DNA from: Candidatus Saccharimonadota bacterium
Lineage (GTDB): Bacteria > Patescibacteriota > Saccharimonadia > Saccharimonadales > Saccharimonadaceae
Reading direction: 5' to 3'
Length of the DNA: 49,523 nt
NCBI GenBank assembly: GCA_017433245.1
Contig: JAFRHO010000007.1
Coordinates: 1-49,523, forward strand
Under the pieces are notes generated by a model, which ran no database searches, had not been told where the DNA came from, and worked only from the letters and a program-made list of their open reading frames with translations. A program made the translations under genes and the position numbers. The first letter of the stretch is position 1; each line of letters begins with the position of its first letter. Below, one piece after another: positions 27,065 to 35,417 of this stretch.

Positions 27065-30000
27065 TGAGAAGAAGAATTATAGTTGGAATGATAGCAATAG
27101 GTTTGGGCGTATTGTTTTCTGCTTTACCTAGTAAGGGAGCTTCGGCTGTTGAAACTGGTAATGGTGGAACCGGGTCGGGTTCCGGTTCAGTTCCGACTTG
27201 TTCGGCAGAATACTCTGGCATTCATCAACCTCAATGCGGGGTAAATGGTGGGGGGAAGAGTTGGCGTATCTATAAAGTCAATAAAAACACTACTAATCTT
27301 ACAAGACTGAATTCGCTTAATTCTGTGCCAAGTGGTAAGAAAAAATGGAGGGTTGCACAGAGCGATACTGCTGGTGGGAATGATATTACTGGTAGTAATG
27401 GTCTATTGCAAAAGTGTGCCAGTAAAGGTTATCCATATATTATTCTGTTTGGTTTAAATACCGTTGCGGTAGCAAGTAACGCTACTCCAACTTTTTATGT
27501 AATGTTTAATCGAAATAAGAAGAATAATAAGTGTTCGAATAACAGGGGATGCTATTATAAGATGAATACTTATGATAGCATAAGTAGTGCTGCGGATTTG
27601 CAAAATAAGATAAAGAATAATACGTTTTATAGTGGACAAACGTTAACAAATGCAGCGGCTCTTGGTTTTTATAATAAAGAGTTAAAAGATGAGGGTAAAA
27701 GTACTGTTACGTCGAGTGCTTTTAAAGCTGTTGGTGGTTTTTGTTCTGATGGGGATGATGTTACTACTTCTGTTAAATACACATTAACGGCAAAATCGGT
27801 TGATACGAGTGGTGCTTCGCTAGCAAGTGTTGCTGGACTTGGTGATGATACTGATACCACGGATAGCGGTGATGAGGCTAGCGTTGTTCATGGTAGTAAT
27901 TATTATTATGAATTCCAGCATTGGAGTAATTATGCGAATGGTTCGGATAATATTGGGACTGGGACTGAGTATAGTAAAGTATTGACTTCTGATTATACTG
28001 TGTACGCAGTGTTTAGGAAATATCGCTTTACATTAACTGCTGCGTCAAGACAAATTAATAGTACTACTTCGTTGGCGGGCGTGACGGGTTTGAGTAATAC
28101 TAGCATGACCGTTGACAGGGGTGGGACAGCCACAGTCTCGCATGGTAATACCGAGACTGGTTTCACATTTAAATGTTGGAGTGAAGTAGAAAATACGGAT
28201 TGTTCTAGTAACGCGGGGACTGGAGCGAGCTATACGGTGAGTGATATGCAAAGTCATAAGACAATTTATGCTATATATGAGCCTTTCTCGGCAACTTCTA
28301 CGTTAGACATAAAAATCAAAAATTCGTCTAGTACAATTGATGCTTATAAGGATTATACAGATAATGATATTTATGCGAAACCAAATGACGTGATTGGTTA
28401 CAAGGTGACATATGCTCCTTTGGCGCAGGGTGGTGTTAATTTGAAGCCCCAACAAATAAAGATTGACAGTAGTGCAGCACAAGATAATGATGAGACTCCG
28501 CTTACTTTGCGTGTGCTATTTAATAATAAAAAAAGTACATCTTTGGGGGTTTGGTCAAATAATTTGATGGTTAGTGGGGGCTTAGGAAGTTATAGCGATC
28601 CGTTTGAGTATGAAGTCGGCGTAACGGATTCAAAGTCATTTGAGGCTACAAGCGAAGGGTCTCCTAGCACGTATTCTGTTCTTCCTAGTAAGGCAGGGAA
28701 TACATTGACTCAGACAGTCAGTTTGCAGCGTAACGCTAGTGGTACTACTCCGAAATCAGTAAGTATTGGTGTGAATGCCGGTAAAAGCATGGCAACTGTC
28801 GGGACTAGTTTAAGCGATTCTGTTAGAGTTAAAGTACCTTTTAATTTTGAGAATACTACTAGTGTTATTACACCGGAGGATACTCTTGTGTATGCTGGTG
28901 AGTCAGCTTCTTTCGATATTAGTATAAAGGTAAATAAAAGGCATAATGCTGCTTTAGATAGTGATTATGCCACGAGGGTGCCTGGCGCTAAATGGAAAAT
29001 TGGTATTAGCTATAATGGTAGTGCGTATAGTTGGGGTAATATTTGGAGCGGTACTTTAAATAATTCTGGTAATATGGACCCTACAAACGATGAAAAGAAA
29101 ACAGGCTTACCTATGACGATTCCTGATTTGAGTGCTGGGTCTAGAATTTGTATTCAGTCTGCTGTTTATCCGAAGGATAGTCACGATGATTTAAACTTGA
29201 GCCAGACTGCTTATGATGTCAATGATGCTGATTCTTGGGCTTATTCGACGCCGAAATGTTATACTGTCGCTAAACGTCCTAGCCTCCAAATTTGGGGTGG
29301 CAATATCTATACTGGTGGTGAGATTAATACTTCTTTGAGCAAGAAGAGACACTTGGCTGATTATAATAATTATAGTACGACATTGAATGATGAACAGTTG
29401 TATATCTTTGGCTCTTGGGGAGAATTAGGTATGGTATCGGTTGGTAAAGTCACTGGTTTTGCTAGTGGCGCGGGGTTAGGATACCTAAACAATGCTTGGC
29501 CGAATACGTTAGCTAATGATACTAGTAGCAAACAGGATCCTCGTCCTGGAGGATATTCAGGTGGCTATAATTTCTGTAAATTAAGTCTGCTGACTATGGC
29601 TAATGAAGTGTGTAAGAATAGCAATAGGGTTGCTGGAAGTGTGGGTAACCAAAGTGCAACTAATGGCATCAATAACGACAAGAATGCCATTGCGAATTTA
29701 GTTGAGGCATTGGGCGTGGGGGAGTCTGCTGAAGTTGGCGAGGGTGGAATTAATATAAATGCGGACACGGCTAAGTATTATAATGCTAATAGTAAGGTTA
29801 CGGTAAATGGTGGTACTTTACCAAAGAATAGAACAGTGTTGATATATGCAGAAGACGATATAACTATTTCTGGCGACATTCATTATGAGCAAAATGGATA
29901 CAGTAATTTGCTAGATGCTTCAAAAGTTGTGATTTATTCTAAAAATAATATTTTGATTGATTGTGGAGTTACCAGAATAGATGGATTGTTGATAGCTAAT

Positions 30001-30285
30001 GTAGTGAATACTTGTGACAAGGATATTAATTCTAGGGATAGTTCTAGACAGTTGGTGATTTATGGTGCTGTAATAGCAAATCGATTAGAAGCTAACCGTA
30101 CTTATGGTGCTGCGGCCGGTGTTAATTCGATGGTATCGGCGGAGATAATCGATTTTGATCCAACATTGTATTGGTGGAAAGGATTCAATAACGAAGAAGA
30201 CGAGTCAGAAGAGTCAGATGATGAATCAAAGGATGAATCAACTTTCGATGCGGTTTATCTACGTGAGTTGGCGCCAAGATTGTAG
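27064..30285 (+). CDS. Large secreted surface protein, module B
   Basis: The 1,073-residue paralogue of the 21936 protein starts at the ATG at 27064, behind GGAGG. Signal peptide residues 1-28 end in SKGASA. The N-terminal domain has CSAEYSGIHQPQCGVNGGG and GGGKSWRIYKV. Two Listeria-Bacteroides-like repeats (YTLTAKS and FTLTAAS starts) lie at about 235-410, one more than in module A. The beta-rich middle contains ITPEDTLVYAGESASFDISI. The C-terminal domain begins at CYTVAKRPSLQIWGG and the end is AEIIDFDPTLYWWKG, an acidic linker and YLRELAPRL, as in module A. The two proteins are clear duplicates with divergent middles, so they may bind different ligands. Confidence 0.85.
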   Translation: MRRRIIVGMIAIGLGVLFSALPSKGASAVETGNGGTGSGSGSVPTCSAEYSGIHQPQCGVNGGGKSWRIYKVNKNTTNLTRLNSLNSVPSGKKKWRVAQSDTAGGNDITGSNGLLQKCASKGYPYIILFGLNTVAVASNATPTFYVMFNRNKKNNKCSNNRGCYYKMNTYDSISSAADLQNKIKNNTFYSGQTLTNAAALGFYNKELKDEGKSTVTSSAFKAVGGFCSDGDDVTTSVKYTLTAKSVDTSGASLASVAGLGDDTDTTDSGDEASVVHGSNYYYEFQHWSNYANGSDNIGTGTEYSKVLTSDYTVYAVFRKYRFTLTAASRQINSTTSLAGVTGLSNTSMTVDRGGTATVSHGNTETGFTFKCWSEVENTDCSSNAGTGASYTVSDMQSHKTIYAIYEPFSATSTLDIKIKNSSSTIDAYKDYTDNDIYAKPNDVIGYKVTYAPLAQGGVNLKPQQIKIDSSAAQDNDETPLTLRVLFNNKKSTSLGVWSNNLMVSGGLGSYSDPFEYEVGVTDSKSFEATSEGSPSTYSVLPSKAGNTLTQTVSLQRNASGTTPKSVSIGVNAGKSMATVGTSLSDSVRVKVPFNFENTTSVITPEDTLVYAGESASFDISIKVNKRHNAALDSDYATRVPGAKWKIGISYNGSAYSWGNIWSGTLNNSGNMDPTNDEKKTGLPMTIPDLSAGSRICIQSAVYPKDSHDDLNLSQTAYDVNDADSWAYSTPKCYTVAKRPSLQIWGGNIYTGGEINTSLSKKRHLADYNNYSTTLNDEQLYIFGSWGELGMVSVGKVTGFASGAGLGYLNNAWPNTLANDTSSKQDPRPGGYSGGYNFCKLSLLTMANEVCKNSNRVAGSVGNQSATNGINNDKNAIANLVEALGVGESAEVGEGGININADTAKYYNANSKVTVNGGTLPKNRTVLIYAEDDITISGDIHYEQNGYSNLLDASKVVIYSKNNILIDCGVTRIDGLLIANVVNTCDKDINSRDSSRQLVIYGAVIANRLEANRTYGAAAGVNSMVSAEIIDFDPTLYWWKGFNNEEDESEESDDESKDESTFDAVYLRELAPRL

Positions 30286-30289
30286 AGTT

Positions 30290-30298
30290 TGATATAAT
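30290..30298 (+). promoter_or_regulatory. Extended -10 promoter of radA-ruvC-ruvA
   Basis: TGATATAAT (hexamer 30293-30298) lies nine bases before the ATG at 30308. No Shine-Dalgarno site; leaderless or near-leaderless mRNA predicted. Confidence 0.7.
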
Positions 30299-30307
30299 AT
30301 ATAGAAT

Positions 30308-31660
30308 ATGAAGGTAAAATCTCAGTTTGTTTGTCAGCAGTGTGGTGCTGTTTATGCGAAGTGGGTGGGTCAGTGTTCGAATTGTTCGGCATGGAATTCG
30401 TTAGTGGAACAAGTGGCGGCTAATACTAGCACTAGTGCGAAATCGGCACTGGCTAAAGGTAAGGCATCGGGTAAAAAACTGGATTATGTGAAGATTGCGA
30501 CAATTACACCATCGGATGCGAAGGCGAGACTGGTGACAGAATTTCGTGACCTTAATACCGTACTTGGTGGTGGGATATTGATGGGGTCAGTGTCGCTTCT
30601 CGCTGGACAACCAGGGATGGGAAAATCGACACTCTTGATGCAGATTTGTGCAGAGGTAGCTAAGACTCATAATGTACTCTATGTGTCAGGTGAGGAATCG
30701 GCAGGACAAGTGAAACTGAGAGCAGTGAGACTGGGCGCGGAGTCGGATAAGTTGTCGTTTGCGGCGTCGACATCGGCGAATGATATCGCAAAGACGATTG
30801 AAACGGGCGAGTTTGACCTCGTGATAGTGGATTCGATTCAGACCTTGGCGATGGACGAGATTTCGTCGGCGCCAGGGACGGTGTCGCAGGTGACGAACTG
30901 CGGGAATCTAATTATTCGGGCGGCGAAGTCAACGGATACGGCGGTGATAATTGTGGGACACGTAACAAAGGACGGAACTCTGGCTGGGCCGAAAGTGCTA
31001 GAGCATTTGGTAGATGTGGTGTTGAATTTTGAGGGAGATAGATATGGTGGGTTTAAGACAATTCGGGCGGTGAAAAACCGATTCGGGGCGACAAATGAAG
31101 TGGCGATATTTGAGATGGCTCAAGGTGGTTTGAGAGAAGTAGCAAACCCATCAGAAGCACTGCTGGCGGAACGAACGAATACAGATGGGTCAGTGATATT
31201 AGCGACTCTAGAAGGGAATCGGCCGATATTAGTGGAAATACAAGCACTGGCGACTGGGTCGAATTTTGGTTATCCAAAACGGACGGCGAGTGGATTTGAT
31301 TTAAATCGGTTGAATTTATTGATTGCGGTACTAGAGCGGCGGACGAAACTACGTTTGTCGGATAAAGATATTTTTGTAAACGTGGTGGGGGGGATAAAAC
31401 TGTCAGATTCAGCAGCTGACCTTGCAGTATGTATGGCAATAGCATCAGCAGTGGCGGGACGAAAGTTGGATGAGAAATACGTAGTGTTCGGTGAGGTGGG
31501 GTTAGGTGGTGAAATTCGTTCGGCGTTTCGAGCGGATCAGCGGATTGCAGAGGCGAAGAAACTAGGTTTTAAGCATGCGATTGGTCCTGCGACGATACGA
31601 GATAAATTTGTAATTCCGGTGAAGGATTTGCGTGAAACTCTAATTAGGTATGTGAAATGA
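30308..31660 (+). CDS. radA: DNA repair/recombination protein RadA (Sms)
   Basis: The 450-residue protein has a zinc finger at residues 9-26 (CQQCGAVYAKWVGQCSNC), a RecA-like ATPase with Walker A AGQPGMGKSTLL, Walker B LVIVDSIQTL, the RadA-specific KNRFG motif and a C-terminal Lon-like domain with GGIKLSDSAADLAVCMAIASA. RadA is a branch-migration helicase in homologous recombination. The length is normal. ruvC overlaps its stop by ATGA and ruvA follows, so three Holliday-junction processing proteins are in one operon. Confidence 0.97.
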   Translation: MKVKSQFVCQQCGAVYAKWVGQCSNCSAWNSLVEQVAANTSTSAKSALAKGKASGKKLDYVKIATITPSDAKARLVTEFRDLNTVLGGGILMGSVSLLAGQPGMGKSTLLMQICAEVAKTHNVLYVSGEESAGQVKLRAVRLGAESDKLSFAASTSANDIAKTIETGEFDLVIVDSIQTLAMDEISSAPGTVSQVTNCGNLIIRAAKSTDTAVIIVGHVTKDGTLAGPKVLEHLVDVVLNFEGDRYGGFKTIRAVKNRFGATNEVAIFEMAQGGLREVANPSEALLAERTNTDGSVILATLEGNRPILVEIQALATGSNFGYPKRTASGFDLNRLNLLIAVLERRTKLRLSDKDIFVNVVGGIKLSDSAADLAVCMAIASAVAGRKLDEKYVVFGEVGLGGEIRSAFRADQRIAEAKKLGFKHAIGPATIRDKFVIPVKDLRETLIRYVK

Positions 31661-32187
31661 GAATACTGGGAATCGATCCGGGGATTGGGATTTGTGGGTT
31701 TGGCTTAATTGAGACTTCGGGTCGAGATGGAGCCAAGGCACTAGATTTTGGCGCAGTGACAACAAAAGTAGATGCACCGATTCCGGCTCGACTATTGGAA
31801 TTATATAATTCTTTAGTGCAAGTGTTTGATGAATGTAAACCAGAAATGGTGGCGGTGGAGAAATTGTTTTTTTCGAAGAATATTACGACAGGAATTGTGG
31901 TGGCGGAAGCGCGTGGGGTAGTCTTATTGGTAGCGGAGCAAAGGGGGATTCCGGTATACGAGTATTCGCCGAATCAGATTAAGCTGTCGCTTGCAGGGTA
32001 TGGGTCGGCAACGAAAACACAGATGGAAGAAATGGTGAGGATACATTTAGGATTAGATAAGAAGCCGAAGCCGGATGATGCAGCGGATGCGCTAGCGGTG
32101 GCGATTACGTGTGGATTTTTGTATAAGCAAGGGATGGATGATAAGTACAAGTTTTCGAATTCGCGAGGGCGTAATAATAGGAAATAG
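31657..32187 (+). CDS. ruvC: Holliday junction resolvase RuvC
   Basis: The 176-residue nuclease cuts Holliday junctions as a dimer. The four acidic catalytic residues are D7 (GIDPGIGICGFG), E68 (VAVEKLFF), D141 and D144 (KPDDAADALAVAI), with the same spacing as E. coli D7/E66/D138/D141. The start ATG overlaps the radA stop (ATGA). The C-terminus is a short basic tail (RGRNNRK). ruvB is not in this window. Confidence 0.96.
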   Translation: MRILGIDPGIGICGFGLIETSGRDGAKALDFGAVTTKVDAPIPARLLELYNSLVQVFDECKPEMVAVEKLFFSKNITTGIVVAEARGVVLLVAEQRGIPVYEYSPNQIKLSLAGYGSATKTQMEEMVRIHLGLDKKPKPDDAADALAVAITCGFLYKQGMDDKYKFSNSRGRNNRK

Positions 32188-32211
32188 TATATATTATATA
32201 TAGGAGGATAA

Positions 32212-32796
32212 ATGATAGCACATATTAGGGGGATAGTGGAAGAAAAATTTGGTAATAATGGACTGATTGTAGATGTATCTGGGGTGGGGTATGAAATATT
32301 AGTGCCGGCGCCGGATTTTGAAGGTGCGACGCTTGGTGAAGAGCGGAAGTTCTATACATATCATGCGGTACGAGAAAATGCAGAAGAATTATATGGGTTT
32401 TCGTCATTAGTGGCGAAAAAGCTATTTGAATTATTGATATCGGTTCAGGGGATTGGTCCGAAAGCAGGGATTGCGATTATGTCGCTTGCGGAAGCGGAGG
32501 AAGTGCGGAATGCAATAGCGAATGGCGATACAGCATTCGTGTGCAAGGCGGCTGGGGTAGGCAAGAAGAGCGCGGAAAGGGTAATTGTGGATCTTCGCGA
32601 TAAGGTGGGGATTCCTTCGCGGTATGGAGCGACGGAAGTTAAAGGTGGTCAAGCAGGCGAATCTGAGTCAGATGAGGCACTTGATGCGTTGATTGCGTTA
32701 GGGTTTCCGCTTAAGGAGGCGACAGCAGCGCTGGAGAAAGTACCGAAAGATTTGCCGGTTGAGGAGCGAGTGCGACAAGCCTTGAAAAAAGGATAG
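32212..32796 (+). CDS. ruvA: Holliday junction branch-migration protein RuvA
   Basis: The 194-residue protein contains the N-terminal OB domain (MIAHIRGIVEEK, VSGVGYEILV), two helix-hairpin-helix motifs (SVQGIGPKAGIAIMS, KAAGVGKKSAERVIVDL) and the C-terminal RuvB-binding three-helix domain (DEALDALIALGFPLKEATAAL). AGGAGG at 32202-32207 lies five bases before the ATG. It is the third gene of the radA operon. Confidence 0.96.
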   Translation: MIAHIRGIVEEKFGNNGLIVDVSGVGYEILVPAPDFEGATLGEERKFYTYHAVRENAEELYGFSSLVAKKLFELLISVQGIGPKAGIAIMSLAEAEEVRNAIANGDTAFVCKAAGVGKKSAERVIVDLRDKVGIPSRYGATEVKGGQAGESESDEALDALIALGFPLKEATAALEKVPKDLPVEERVRQALKKG

Positions 32797-32810
32797 AAGT
32801 GTGGTAGAAT
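32782..32810 (+). promoter_or_regulatory. Promoter of rplS-rnhB
   Basis: TTGAAA at 32782-32787 (within the end of ruvA) and TAGAAT at 32805-32810 have a 17-bp spacer and a TG extension. The leader is about 26 nt. Confidence 0.7.
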
Positions 32811-32842
32811 ATAGTGTAATTGATTAATAATAAAGGTAAGGT

Positions 32843-33340
32843 ATGAGTTTTTCGATATTAAAACAGATTGGTGACGCACAGAAAAAGAAGGCCGTGGTGG
32901 ACGTGCGACCTGGTGATACTGTACGGGTCACGCAGAAAATTAAAGAAGGTAATAAGTTCCGTTTGCAGACGTTTGAAGGTGTAGTGATTCGAGCTGATCG
33001 TAAGGAATCACATACTGCGCGAATTGTAGTCCGGAAGGTTACTTCAGGTGTGGGGGTGGAGAAGTCATATTTGATTCATTCGCCACTAGTGGAGAAGATT
33101 GTGATTACGAAGCGTTCGAAAGTACGTCGAAATAATTTGTCGTATTTACGTGAGCGCTCTGGTAAGTCGGCAAGGCTTGCTGGTCGCGATTTCGACCGTG
33201 TAGCAGTGAATGATGTGACGGTGCCAGAGGAACCAGTCGAGGAAGCTCCGGCTGAGGAAGTAGTGAAAGAAGAAGCGGAAGTTGAGGTTGTAGAAACCCC
33301 AGTAGAGAAAGAAGAGAAAGCTGATAAGGCTGAAGCCTAA
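32843..33340 (+). CDS. rplS: 50S ribosomal protein L19 with acidic tail
   Basis: The 165-residue protein has a normal L19 core (residues 1-115: PGDTVRVTQKIKEG, QTFEGVVIRADRK, YLIHSPLVEKI, VRRNNLSYLRERSGKSARL). A C-terminal extension of about 50 residues is made almost only of Glu, Val, Ala, Pro and Lys (EEPVEEAPAEEVVKEE). L19 sits at the interface of the 50S and 30S subunits. Tails of this kind are unusual in longer-studied bacteria. The TAA stop overlaps the ATG of rnhB by one base. Confidence 0.95.
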   Translation: MSFSILKQIGDAQKKKAVVDVRPGDTVRVTQKIKEGNKFRLQTFEGVVIRADRKESHTARIVVRKVTSGVGVEKSYLIHSPLVEKIVITKRSKVRRNNLSYLRERSGKSARLAGRDFDRVAVNDVTVPEEPVEEAPAEEVVKEEAEVEVVETPVEKEEKADKAEA

Positions 33341-34308
33341 TGGCGATACTCGGAATAGATGAAGTTGGACGCGGACCCCTAGCGGGTCCGCTTGTTGTGG
33401 GTGCAGTAATCTTGCCAGAGGATAAACCGGAATGGGTAGAAGAGTTACGCGATTCGAAGAAGTTAAGTGCGAAGAAACGTGAAGTCTTAAACGAGGTGAT
33501 TTTGAAGGGGGCAATTGCGACAGGATTGGGTTGGGTGTCGGCGGTGGAACTGGACGAAGTGGGGATTTCGGAAGCTTTGAGGATAGCAACCAGTCGAGCT
33601 GTGAAGTCAGTTCAGGGACTTCACGCGCCATTTTCACAGATAGTAATTGATGGAAAAGTGAATTTTCTGAAGGGTACAGCGTTGGAGAAGTTTGTTTCGA
33701 CTATGCCGAAGGCGGATAATCTAGTGAAAGAGGTGTCGGCGGCGTCGATTATTGCGAAAGTGGCACGGGATCGATATATGACGGAACTAGCGGAGAAATA
33801 TCCGCAATATGGGTTTGAACAGCACGTGGGGTATGGAACAGCGAAGCACATGACAGCGATTAATGAATTTGGAATTTGCCCGGAACATCGGAAGAGCTTT
33901 GAGCCAATTCGGAGTATGGTGGGTTTTTCGCGTGCAGGTTCGCGGGTAGAGCCGAAAAAGAACACGAGTTTAGTAGGGAGCATGGGGGAGGATGCAGTAG
34001 CTCAATATTTAACTGAACATAAGCATATAATAATAGCACGAAATTATCGGACGCCATTTTATGAGATTGATATTGTGTCGGTAAGGGAAAGGCAGATTTA
34101 TTTTACAGAGGTGAAATATCGGAAAGATGATTTACGCGGTGGAGGATTAGCGGCGGTAGATAAAAGGAAGTTAAAGCAAATGGAGTATGCGGTAGAGTGT
34201 TTTATGAAATATTATGCAAAGAAATATGGTGGAATGGAGCCTTTGCTTGCGGTAGCAGATGTGGCGGGAGATGATTATATAGTCAAAGAGTGGTTAGAGA
34301 TCAACTAA
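33340..34308 (+). CDS. rnhB: Ribonuclease HII fused to YraN/UPF0102 nuclease-like domain
   Basis: The 322-residue protein joins two families. Residues 1-195 are RNase HII, with catalytic D7 and E8 (GIDEVGRGPLAGP), D104 (IVIDGKVN) and D144 (ARDRYM), plus the GYGTAKHM substrate loop; it removes RNA from RNA-DNA hybrids. Residues 212-322 are a YraN (UPF0102) restriction-endonuclease-like domain with GEDAVAQYL, YEIDIVS (E242, D244) and FTEVKYR (E257, K259). The linker (196-211) is short. The two genes are often neighbours in bacteria, so the fusion supports a joint role in replication or repair. The frame is continuous and the start overlaps the rplS stop. Confidence 0.93.
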   Translation: MAILGIDEVGRGPLAGPLVVGAVILPEDKPEWVEELRDSKKLSAKKREVLNEVILKGAIATGLGWVSAVELDEVGISEALRIATSRAVKSVQGLHAPFSQIVIDGKVNFLKGTALEKFVSTMPKADNLVKEVSAASIIAKVARDRYMTELAEKYPQYGFEQHVGYGTAKHMTAINEFGICPEHRKSFEPIRSMVGFSRAGSRVEPKKNTSLVGSMGEDAVAQYLTEHKHIIIARNYRTPFYEIDIVSVRERQIYFTEVKYRKDDLRGGGLAAVDKRKLKQMEYAVECFMKYYAKKYGGMEPLLAVADVAGDDYIVKEWLEIN

Positions 34309-34311
34309 AGC

Positions 34312-34353
34312 AAAGATACTCTAATGTTCGATATGGCGGATTAAGAGTCTTTT
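34312..34353. terminator. Possible bidirectional terminator between rnhB and ychF
   Basis: AAAGATACTCTAA and TTAAGAGTCTTT pair as a bulged stem with flanking A and T runs, between two convergent genes. Confidence 0.4.
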
Positions 34354-34359
34354 GGCTAA

Positions 34360-35349
34360 CTAGACATTGAATTTGAACTCGACGACGTCGCCGTCTTGCA
34401 TACGATAGGTTTTACCTTCGGTACGGAGGAGTCCGGCTTCTTTGACGGCTTTTTCGGAACCGAGGCGAGCGAGGTCGTCGTATTTACAGATATTAGCGGC
34501 GATAAAGCCCCTTTGAAAGTCAGTGTGAATGGTGCCGGCGGCTTCGGGGGCAGTAGAGCCTTTCTTGATAGTCCAGGCGCGGCATTCTTTCTTGCCAGCA
34601 GTGAGGAAGGATTGGAGGCCTAAGGTCTCGTAGGCGGCTTTGATGAGTTCGCCCAGAGCATCGTCTTTGACACCATAGGATTCAAGGAATTCTTTGCGCT
34701 CTTCGCGGTTCATGCCGGACATTTCTTCTTCTAATTTGGCATTTACGAAAATCGCTTGGGCAGGTTTGACGAGGTCTTTTAGTGCGGATTGGAGAATAAT
34801 GTCTGTAAGGCCGTTTTCGTCGACATTAAACATATAAATGACGGGTTTGTCGGTGAGGTAGGGGATGTTTTCATCTGTTGGGTCTTTCTTGCGCTTTCCC
34901 TCGACTTTGGCTTTGGTTTCTTCGTCGGCGAGTTGTAGCTCGAGGTTGATGATGTCGATATCGTCTTTGGCTTGACTTACGATGTCCTCCTCGGGCTTGT
35001 TGTCGGCTCTTACTATATCGTTATTCTTGAAGGCTCTAACTACGTGACAGATTGCTTGGCATTCGCGAATGTGGGCGAGGAATTTATTGCCGAGACCTTC
35101 GCCCTTGGAAGCTCCTTGGACTAAGCCGGCGATGTCGACGAATTCAACGGTGGCAGGGACCACTTTGTTAGTTTCGTACATTTTAGCAAGAACGTCTAGA
35201 CGCTCGTCGGGGACAGGAACGATGCCGACATTTGGCTCAATGGTAGCAAAAGGATAGTTGGCGGCGAGCGCGCCAGCGTTGGTGAGTGCATTAAATAGTG
35301 TAGATTTACCGACGTTGGGTAAACCGACGATTCCGATCTTTAAATTCAT
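34360..35349 (-). CDS. ychF: Redox-regulated ribosome-binding ATPase YchF (OLA1)
   Basis: The 329-residue Obg-like ATPase starts at the ATG at 35349; an in-frame TTG six bases upstream is less likely. Motifs: P-loop GLPNVGKSTLFNALT, DIAGLVQGASKGEGLGNKFL (switch II, with the YchF-specific helix), and the noncanonical NVDENG in place of NKxD, as known for ATP preference in this family. The C-terminal TGS-type domain holds GTIHTDFQRGFIAA and the end is DGDVVEFKFNV. It binds ribosomes and is a conserved stress regulator. It is convergent with rnhB. Its 5' end (first seven codons) is duplicated at 36545. Confidence 0.96.
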   Translation of the reverse strand: MNLKIGIVGLPNVGKSTLFNALTNAGALAANYPFATIEPNVGIVPVPDERLDVLAKMYETNKVVPATVEFVDIAGLVQGASKGEGLGNKFLAHIRECQAICHVVRAFKNNDIVRADNKPEEDIVSQAKDDIDIINLELQLADEETKAKVEGKRKKDPTDENIPYLTDKPVIYMFNVDENGLTDIILQSALKDLVKPAQAIFVNAKLEEEMSGMNREERKEFLESYGVKDDALGELIKAAYETLGLQSFLTAGKKECRAWTIKKGSTAPEAAGTIHTDFQRGFIAANICKYDDLARLGSEKAVKEAGLLRTEGKTYRMQDGDVVEFKFNV

Positions 35350-35417
35350 AACCAACCTGTGATATCTGTTATTGTTGTCATAATTATAACATAGTTTGGT
35401 ATATAATATAATGTATG
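35329..35417. repeat. 89-bp direct repeat, copy 1 (ychF 5' end plus divergent promoter region)
   Basis: This stretch and 36545-36633 align without gaps with seven mismatches in 89 bases. It contains the start codon and first codons of ychF (minus strand), the ychF -10 ATTATA (35383-35388), the plus-strand TATAAT (35402-35407) and the ATG of the MFS gene. Confidence 0.92.
35383..35388 (-). promoter_or_regulatory. -10 box of ychF
   Basis: TATAAT on the minus strand, about 33 bases before the ATG at 35349, so ychF has a leader of about 27 nt. A second, divergent -10 lies at 35402-35407 on the plus strand. Confidence 0.6.
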
